The position numbers and the translations under genes were made by a program. The notes beneath the pieces are model-generated. The model was not told where the DNA came from, searched no databases, and saw nothing but the letters and a program-made list of their open reading frames with translations. Shown piece by piece: positions 57,365-64,000 of a stretch of DNA of 64,000 nt (its first letter is position 1; each line of letters begins with the position of its first letter). Source of the DNA: Selaginella tamariscina (taxonomy: Eukaryota > Streptophyta > Lycopodiopsida > Selaginellales > Selaginellaceae); the NCBI GenBank assembly GCA_003024785.1, contig PUQB01000064.1, positions 434,001 through 498,000 on the forward strand, given 5' to 3'.

Positions 57365-58942
57365 TTATCTCAGGTTTCTGATCTCCTCGGTTTTAATGAA
57401 GGACCACCGCCTACGTGGGTTCTGCAGTCGAGGAGGCGCCTCGCCCCTCTGTACACAACCAGGCAAGTCTACACAGGGTGCCATTAATTAAGTGCACTAC
57501 CTTTTTGAAGACAAAAGTAAGATATATGTACGCCGCTTCCCATTCATCTAGCGACAGGGTATCGCCGTCACCTGAGGGAATGGGCGACGCGTTAAGTAAA
57601 CACTAGGCTAGGAGAACTGACTTACTGCCATCTCCCAATGCACCTAGCTTCCTCATCAAATCCGCAAACTGCTCTTCCTTCGAATGCTTCTCCACGAATT
57701 GGTGGAAATTCATCTTGAAGACAAGGTCAAGGCCATACTGCAAAAACATTTCTTAGGATATGGAAACAGAGAAGTTCCTTACTCACGGAGGCGGCCAGCG
57801 ACTGGAAGTAAGGGAATGTGACAAGCCATTCTGGGCAATCCACGGCGTCCTGTACATTTAGTATAAAATGCTCATTCTAGTTCACAAAAGCCAGAGGATA
57901 CCTCGAGTTTGAAGTGATACTGGATCCCGAAAGGAGTGGCTTTGGAAAACCTCTTATTCCTGTATTCCTCACCAAAGCGTATCTTGTAAACACTGTTACC
58001 GAAGTCCAGACCTGCAGCTGCAATCGGAATCGGAACATCTCCGTCGGGACAATGACAGCACCACCGGATATTACCTTGTCGCAGCTTTTGCACAATCACG
58101 TTCGAATCCGGCATGGTTCCTATAAAGTAGCCTCCAGGATTGAGCAGCCTAGAAACGTTCTCCAGGGCTCTCTCTGCACGCTCTCTGGTAGACCAAGAGT
58201 AATGAAGTGCAAACTAACAAGCAAAAGTAAGTCAGATTAAAAGGAGAAGCAGCTGATACCTGGCAGCTGCACACATCAAAGGGTCCTCTCAAGTTTCTCT
58301 CCAGGCTCACCTGGAGTCGATGAGCAGTATTCAATTGCAACACAAACTGCATAGCATTTATTACCTCGTAACCGTCGCCACAGTAAAGCTCGGCTGGAAA
58401 GGATAGCCGTGGCCTCCTGTTGTTATACCTAGTCCTTGCATCTTCTATCTGCTAAATAAGCTTAGGACATTTGATTCTTCTTCCTTCTGTCTTACCGATC
58501 CGGCAGCAATGTCGACACCCACGTATCGTCCAACGTTCGCCTTGTCGTACTTAATCAGGTCACCACCCTGAACATAAAAGCATCAAGCGCTATGCATAGT
58601 CAAGTATGTGCTACCTTGCCGCAAGCAAGGTCGAGCACTGCATCTCCTCTTTGAACATACAAGTGTATAAGCACACTTTTTATCTGCGAAGGGTAGGGAG
58701 GTCTGTGAGCAGAGCAGTCCAATAAAATTGACTAACTTACCCAGTTGTTGAGCTTCTTGAGATGAATTATCGGACTGGACTCCCGCTCTTCCCGAGACTG
58801 ATTGGAGCGTCCACTGTAGAAATCGGCAACTTCTCGGGCCCTCTTCCTGGATTCGACTATCAAGCACGCAGTGAATGAAGATTCAAACGAAGAGCGATCA
58901 AAACGTACCCGACTGCTCCTGCTGCTCTCTGTAGCGTTTCAT
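57365..58942 (-). CDS. RNMT: mRNA cap guanine-N7 methyltransferase
   Basis: Nuclear enzyme that methylates the 5' guanosine cap at N7 using S-adenosylmethionine. Twelve exons: 58942-58909, 58856-58741, 58683-58615, 58567-58496, 58448-58365, 58310-58260, 58213-58075, 58017-57902, 57849-57787, 57737-57626, 57571-57501, 57448-57365. They join without frameshift to about 336 residues, normal for a plant form. Motifs are VADFYSGRSNQSREER, SAM-binding VLDLACGKGGDLIKYDKANV, YVGVDIAAGSIEDA, FDVCSCQFALHYSW, LNPGGYFIGTMPDSNVI, then GNSVYKIRFGEEY, FKLEDAVDCPEWLV and the C-terminal DEWEAAYIYLTFVFKK. The intron at 58018-58074 happens to stay open. Introns are 42-60 bp apart from one of 112 bp. The start codon lies 14 bp from the divergent PPR start. 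Confidence 0.92.
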
Positions 58943-58956
58943 ATGACCTAACCCTA
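58943..58956. promoter_or_regulatory. 14-bp gap between divergent start codons
   Basis: The RNMT and PPR start codons are separated by 14 bp containing CCTAACCCTAATG, a telo-box-like motif. Each gene's 5' leader and promoter must lie within the other gene, unless another start is used. Confidence 0.5.
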
Positions 58957-61061
58957 ATGAATAGGCGGAGTGAGATCCTTTTATTGGCACGGCTGATAAG
59001 AAATTGTTCCAAGGGCGACGTCTGGGAAGCAAAGCACATTCATTGGCGAATTCTGTGCAGCAGTGCAAGAGGGGATACGTATCTGGGCAACCTTCTCATC
59101 GACTTGTATGCGAAATGCGGCCGGCCGGAGGAGTCCATGTTCGCTTTCCAGACGCTGGACCATCCCAACGAGTACTCATGGAACGCACTCATCCAAGCCT
59201 ATGGCCACAACGGGCATTTGGACAAGGCGTGGCAAGTATTCGAATCGATGCGGAATCGCAACGTGGTGTCGTGGAATTCACTGCTCGCAGCGTGTTTCCA
59301 TGCTGAGCAGCTCCACAAGTGCAAGGACTTGCTCCAACGAATGCCACAACGCAACGTGGTGACTCTCAACAGCATGATACAATGCTACATTCAGATGAGA
59401 TGGCTCGATTCAGCAAAGGAGGTCTTCAAGTGGATGCCTGAGCGATCGCTTGTTACCTGGACCTCCATGCTCACTGCAAATGCCCAGGCAGGGGAAATGC
59501 ACCATGCCAAGTTTTTATTCGACAGAATGCCCGGTTGGAGCGTTGTCTCCTGGACGGCCATGGTAGCAGGCTACGGACAGAACGAGGACGCGGACAGCGC
59601 CAGATACATATTCGAGCAGATGCCTGAGCGCAATCAAGTGTCCTGGAATTGCGATGCTGTCGGCACTTGGCCAGAGTGGGAGTCATTTTGAGGAAGCCAA
59701 GTCCGTTTTTCATGGCATGCATTGCCGTGACATGGTGTCGTGGCATGCATTGATTAATGCATGTGCTGGGGCTGGCTGCTCGGAGGAGGCACAGCTCTGC
59801 TTTGAGAGGATGCCTAGCAGGAGCTGCATAACTTTCAACTGCATGCTCCAAGCGCATGCAGAGAAGGGACATATGGAGGATGCTAAAGCTATCTTCGAAG
59901 AGATGCCGGCTAGAAGCATCGTGTCTTGGACAGCCATGAGCGGCTATGGGAGGGGCGGGAGGCTGGAGGAGGCCTGGTACATGTTCTGCTGCAGCCCCTC
60001 CCGGACCCTTGTCTCTTGGAATGCAATGCTCCTGGCGGCTGCCCAGAATGGCAATGTGGAGGGAGCCAACAGGTATTTGGAAGAATGCCAGAGTGGGACT
60101 GGGTGACTTGCAATAGCATGCTGTCGGGATGTGTGGAGAGCGGCAACGTGGAGGAGCAGAGAAGGCATTTAAATGGCACCTATCTGAATCGAATTTCAGT
60201 TGCAATCCCAAGTCATGGACGATCATGCTGGGGGCATATGCCGAGGCAGGTCAGCTGGAGCAGGCCAAAGCCCTGTTCGAGAGCATGCCTGTCAAAGACT
60301 CTGTCTCTTGGAACGCCATGATGCAGACATACGGAAGGCAAGGCAATGCCCAGGATGCAAGAGCCACCTTTGACAAGATGCCCAAGAGGAATGCCATATC
60401 ATGGATTTGCCTCCTCATTGCGTTTGCCAGAAACAGGCTGGTGGAAGATGCAGCACTAGTGTTCAGTAAAACACCCATGTACACGTCCAACAACCTTACT
60501 GCCATGCTCACTGCATATGCTCAGGCTGGGCACGTGCAGGATGCTTGGGACATATTCAGTGCCATGGCTGAAAGAGACAGCGTGGCCTGGACGGCTATGA
60601 TGGCTGCATGTGCCCATTTTGGACATGCCGCATCTGCTCTTGAGCTGCTCAATTGCATGGAACTTGAGGGAGCAAGGCCGAGCGCAATTACCGTCACTGC
60701 CATCTTGAGCGCGTGCAGCCACCTAGGAGTGGTGAGCCAGGGCAGGGATCTCTTCCGTACCATGCTGTTTGACCATGGCATCGTTCCTGTAGTCCAGCAT
60801 TACTGTTCCGTAGTGGACATGCTTGCTAGAGCTGGGCGGACGATCGAGGCCGAGGAGCTCTTGCAAGAGATGCCGTACCAAGGAGACGAGAGCTCCTGGA
60901 CGGCTCTTCTCAATGCTTGTAAGCTACAGGGTGATGCTCCACGTGGAGCACGAGCCGCTCAACACGCATTTGCGGACAATCAAAGTGGTTCTTACGTGCT
61001 TATAGCCGACCTGTACAAGAGCATTCTAGCTCATCCAATAAACTTAATACGAGCTTGTTGA
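58957..61061 (+). CDS. PLS-type PPR protein, frameshifted and C-terminally truncated
   Basis: Pentatricopeptide repeat protein, expected in plastids or mitochondria, where PPRs bind single RNA sites. Intronless, about 700 residues. Some twenty repeats of about 31 residues have the S-type pattern (MPQRNVVTLNSMIQCYIQ, MPERSLVTWTSMLTANAQAG, MPVKDSVSWNAMMQTYGRQG). The end has longer repeats (GARPSAITVTAILSACSHLG) and the start of an E domain (ESSWTALLNACKLQGD … SGSYVLIADLYK), then a stop, with no E+ or DYW domain. Three single-base shifts break it: an extra base near 59650 (WN/CDAV), a missing base near 60072 and a missing base near 60152; each side is clear PPR text. If these are assembly errors the reading frame is whole. 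The missing C-terminus is a real difference from editing PPRs. Confidence 0.85.
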
Positions 61062-61336
61062 AAGTTTCCTGTTTAGAAATATTAAAAACTAGCATTATAT
61101 AAGTTCAATTTAAGTTATAAGCTCATTTGTTTAACATTTAATAATTGATTACATTAAAATGATGTTTATATTTTTCTTTTAAACAAAAATTGAGTTCCAT
61201 CAACATGTACCATTGTGTAGGGTCGAAACTCTATATATGTGTTTTACATGTAGTGTGTGTATATATGTGTGTGGTGTGTGTATTATACACTACATGTAAA
61301 ACACATATATAGAGTTTTGACTTGAAGAACCAAAAA

Positions 61337-61414
<78 letters not shown>

Positions 61415-61767
61415 TACATGGAAAACACATATATAGAGTTTTGACCTGAAGAACCAACATGTGGTTGTCGCAATGATTTATAACATGTAAGAAACTTTAA
61501 GTCTTTTAGGACAACCCAAATGACCCTTAGGATTCAACTTAAATCCCTCAATTACAAACAAGCAAGGTGTAGCCTAAGCCTCCTTAGAGTATTTACCTTC
61601 AAAACCCAGAAACAAACTCATGCCCTAACCCCACATGTGCTCCACATGACAAAGTTAAGACATCGTCCTAACACCTTGCAAGGTGTTAAGATGGTGGTGT
61701 CACATGAGAGTACAACTTGCATAGGGCAATGAGGTAACTTGAGCCACAACTAACCCCTAGGGGTTTA
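61062..61767. repeat. AT-rich DNA with inverted repeat and (CA)n(TA)n
   Basis: A perfect 30-bp inverted repeat has arms 61227-61256 and 61287-61316 with a 30-bp spacer. A third copy (29 of 30) lies at 61411-61440. Between copies two and three are (CA)n and (TA)n runs (61332-61410). No gene. Confidence 0.8.
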
Positions 61768-62734
61768 TGTCAGAGTTTTTACCTGGTGCCACAAAGGCGG
61801 CTTGCCAGGTGCCAACCTTGGAATCCCCTCTCTGGAAACCCCACAGAATCTGGTAAAATAACTCATTAGGAACCCAAGCCTTAGGAACTCAAACCCTTAA
61901 CTGACTAAGTCCACGAATGAGACTCACCTTGTGAATCAGGATACACGGACTAGCCGAGCCTTAGGTGTCGTTCCTAGCTTGGTGGTTGAGGCGGCCGGAG
62001 CAAGGCCTCAACCACTAGTTTGTGGAACGTGAACTCGGCAATGCCTTTGAGCTTGCGAGCAGGTTTTCGGACCAAGGAATCTGACTAACTCCTTGGAAGT
62101 GACGTGCCCCTTCTCAAAGGCAAGATCCTGCCAACGATAAGGATAGTCTAACCCTAGGGTGGGTTGTACCCCTGTCGTGTGGAAGTTTGGGCGGCACAAC
62201 AGAGGGTTGCACCTTACGACACAAGCTTAGCTTGCACCGGTAGGAGGTTAACGAGCTCTCTTTTGAACCCAGGAAGCCTCACTACATATACTCTACCTTA
62301 TTTATGTGACGGACCCCCCCCCCCCTGTTTACCTAAGTGAGTAAGTGGGCTGGCACGGAAATGCCAGCCCTTAGAGAAAATGGTTGTCCTAACCTAATCC
62401 TAAACCTAACCCCTAGGGGGGGGTTTAGGACGTGGGGTTAGGGCAACCCTAGGGTTAGGTCAACCCTAGGGGTGTCCCTAACCCTTATTTTGACAAGCTA
62501 TAATTCAACCCTAACGGAACGTCAAAATGGGGGGGAGGGTTCTCTAAATGGAAGTGCTAGCTTCGCCTAGAGTTTCTTGCAAATACCTAACGACACCCGG
62601 CCGGACCATCACTAGATACCCAAGTGCACTATGCGGGCCTGTTTCTTCTACATCTAGGGTTCGTCACATAATCCAGTAGGTAACAACAGTCAAACCCCAA
62701 AGTAAAGGGTCGAGTCATAGTAAAAACTATGACA
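61768..62734 (-). repeat. E7 3' LTR
   Basis: 967 bp from TGTCAGAGTTTTTAC to GTAAAAACTATGACA. These ends are inverted copies of each other at 14 of 15 positions. It includes a C13 run near 62312-62324 and several CCTAACCC/TTAGGG-like words. No second copy in the window, so the left boundary rests on the inverted ends. Confidence 0.65.
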
Positions 62735-63129
62735 CACTCCCCGCCTTTGAAAATGTCAACGTCCTCGTTGACGTCTAACTCCAAGACTAGACTAGGTTAG
62801 GAAAAATTAACTGAAAACTAACGCTAATCACTCTATGCGGAGTCAGCAAAAAGTTCACAAGTTTTATTACCCCCCTTGCATTACGCCCAAATACTTCAGA
62901 ACCGTCGTTCACTGAGTGAGAACTCAGCTGCCGGAGGTACCACCTGCGACAAGAAGTCATTTGGAGACCTTTTGCACGTCTGCAAAGTCTGTCACCCGAC
63001 ACAGACAACAAGTTAGTTAATTTCTTTTAGTTAACTAGAATTTATATCGGAGGCCTCTAGTTAATGTTGTCTGTCGGCCCCTAGGTTAAGAAGAAATAAC
63101 TTTATTCCTTAATTAGTTTGAGACCTTGC
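62735..63129 (-). promoter_or_regulatory. E7 polypurine tract and 3' untranslated internal DNA
   Basis: CACTCCCCGCCTTT on the plus strand (AAAGGCGGGGAGTG on the element strand) abuts the LTR. The rest up to about 63130 shows no frame. Confidence 0.55.
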
Positions 63130-63330
63130 CTCAAACTCATTCACCAACTCCATCGCGTTTTGTAGATTCTCCAATGGTTCCCATGTCGATTCGCACGCGG
63201 ATAGCCTTTCCATTTGACGAGATACTCAAACTTACGTTTTCGCGGTCCATAAACCTTCCTTTTGCCCAATATGGATTCGACTTCGTACTCCGTACCTTCA
63301 TGAACCAGCTCAGGGGGGACGTAAGTTTTC
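63130..63330 (-). pseudogene. E7 chromodomain
   Basis: EYEVESILGKRKVYGPRKRK, then FEYLVKWKGYP in one frame; after one missing base, TWEPLENLQNAMELV in the next. This is the aromatic-cage chromodomain pattern of chromoviruses. Confidence 0.85.
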
Positions 63331-64000
63331 ATATCTTTGCGGATGTTTCTCATCTTTGTGGAATGGCTCGAGCAAATTGACATGAAACACATTGTGTATT
63401 GTTCCCAACTCTGGAGGAAGATCCAACTCATAAGCCACTTTCCCTACTTGCTTCACCACCTTGTATGGACCTATGTAGTGCGATAGAAACTTCCTCGAAA
63501 GAGTCATTGGAACCTTCAGGTTTTTGGTACTCAACAATACCATATCCCCAACCTGATACTCTACATCCCGCCGATGCTTATCGTACTGCTGACGATACCT
63601 TTCCTGTGCTGCAGCCATCGCTTGACGAGCAGCTTCCCATGTTCGATACAATTGTCCCGTGAACTCTGCTACAGATGGAACTCGATTGCTATCGTCTTTC
63701 GGTAACACCATACTCTGAGGAATACCACCCTTATTCCCAGTTAACACTTCCATCGGGCTACATCCGATTGCAGTGTGCATCGAGTTATTGTAACATATCT
63801 CAGCCATATCTAAGTGTTCAGCCCAATCAAGTTGATCACCTTGAACATAGCATCTGAGATAGTCCTCGACTTGTCGGTTCACCCTCTCCGTCTGACCATC
63901 AGTTTGCGGATGGTAGCTGTACTAACTTGAGCATCGTACCAAATGCTTAAAATGTTCCCCAAAACTTCCAGTAAACCGAGGATCTCGATCTGAGATCATG
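63331..64000 (-). CDS. E7 integrase, partial
   Basis: Open on the minus strand from 63882 to 63310: VEDYLRCYVQGDQLDWAEHL and AEICYNNSMHTAIGCSPMEV, then the GPY/F module (FLSHYIGPYKVVKQVGKVAY) and HNVFHVNLLEPFHKDEKHP. Upstream text to the window edge (ISDRDPRF … GQTERV type, with a stop near 63920) is the end of the catalytic core. The gene continues past 64000. Confidence 0.85.

Larger units (their letters stand above)
61768..64000 (-). mobile_element. E7: 3' part of a chromovirus, cut by the window end
   Basis: Minus-strand gypsy element: 3' LTR 61768-62734, polypurine tract, chromodomain and integrase. RT and the 5' end lie beyond 64000. The chromodomain is followed by about 370 bp of untranslated internal DNA before the LTR. 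It is distinct from E6 in LTR length and integrase text. Confidence 0.85.

Noticed and set aside
58018-58074. RNMT read-through of the open intron (GNIRWCCHCPDG …)
   Set aside because: The intron has good splice sites and a multiple-of-three length; family proteins lack the insert and run straight into the GLDFGNSVY region.
1-64000. tRNA, rRNA or snRNA genes
   Set aside because: None recognised by eye on either strand; a covariance-model scan would be needed to exclude small ones.

Overview
This window looks like nuclear DNA of a land plant with swimming sperm, most likely a Selaginella-like lycophyte. The grounds are these: host genes have very small introns (mostly 45-65 bp), a flagellar protein gene (CFAP58) is present, there is a PLS-type PPR gene with roughly 31-residue repeats, and compact gene islands sit in AT-rich, retrotransposon-filled DNA. 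The species is an inference; the gene and element calls come from the sequence.

Layout. 1-1167 is AT-rich. 1168-5873 is a decayed short-LTR Ty3/gypsy element (E1, +). 6083-17445 is a dense island of five host genes: CFAP58 (+), a PP2A B55 regulatory subunit (-), a small TPR protein (+), a plastid PALE CRESS-like protein (-) and the cohesin kleisin RAD21/SYN (-). Neighbours there are only 25-385 bp apart. 17703-22288 is a young copy of the same short-LTR gypsy family (E2, +). About 22650-25560 is a decayed PIF/Harbinger DNA transposon with its two usual genes, converging. 26029-38745 is an old minus-strand gypsy element (E3) split by a younger 8.4-kb gypsy element (E4, 29694-38121, target duplication GAAGA) that carries an extra ORF after integrase. 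38746-49946 is AT-rich DNA with microsatellites, two degenerate minisatellite arrays and rearranged pieces of a chromovirus (E5). 49947-55761 is a full-length minus-strand chromovirus of Tf1/sushi type (E6). 57365-61061 is a second gene island: mRNA cap guanine-N7 methyltransferase (-) and a PPR gene (+) whose start codons lie 14 bp apart. 61768 to the window end is the 3' part of another minus-strand chromovirus (E7).

Most interesting signal. E5/E6 have no tRNA-type primer-binding site. Instead the first bases after the LTR (TTGATAGTAACTG in E5) are the exact reverse complement of a stretch inside the LTR that lies about 29 bp after a TATA box, where the transcript should begin. That is the layout expected for Tf1-like self-primed reverse transcription, and the E6 proteins also resemble the Tf1/sushi group of fungi and vertebrates.

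The host genes cover cilium structure (CFAP58), phosphatase targeting (B55), chromosome cohesion (RAD21), mRNA capping (RNMT), plastid development (PALE CRESS-like) and organelle RNA processing (PPR). They do not form one pathway; they share compact, often divergent or convergent arrangement and telo-box motifs near several starts. Single-base frameshifts interrupt CFAP58, B55, the PPR gene and also the young element E2, so assembly indels should be considered before calling the host genes pseudogenes.
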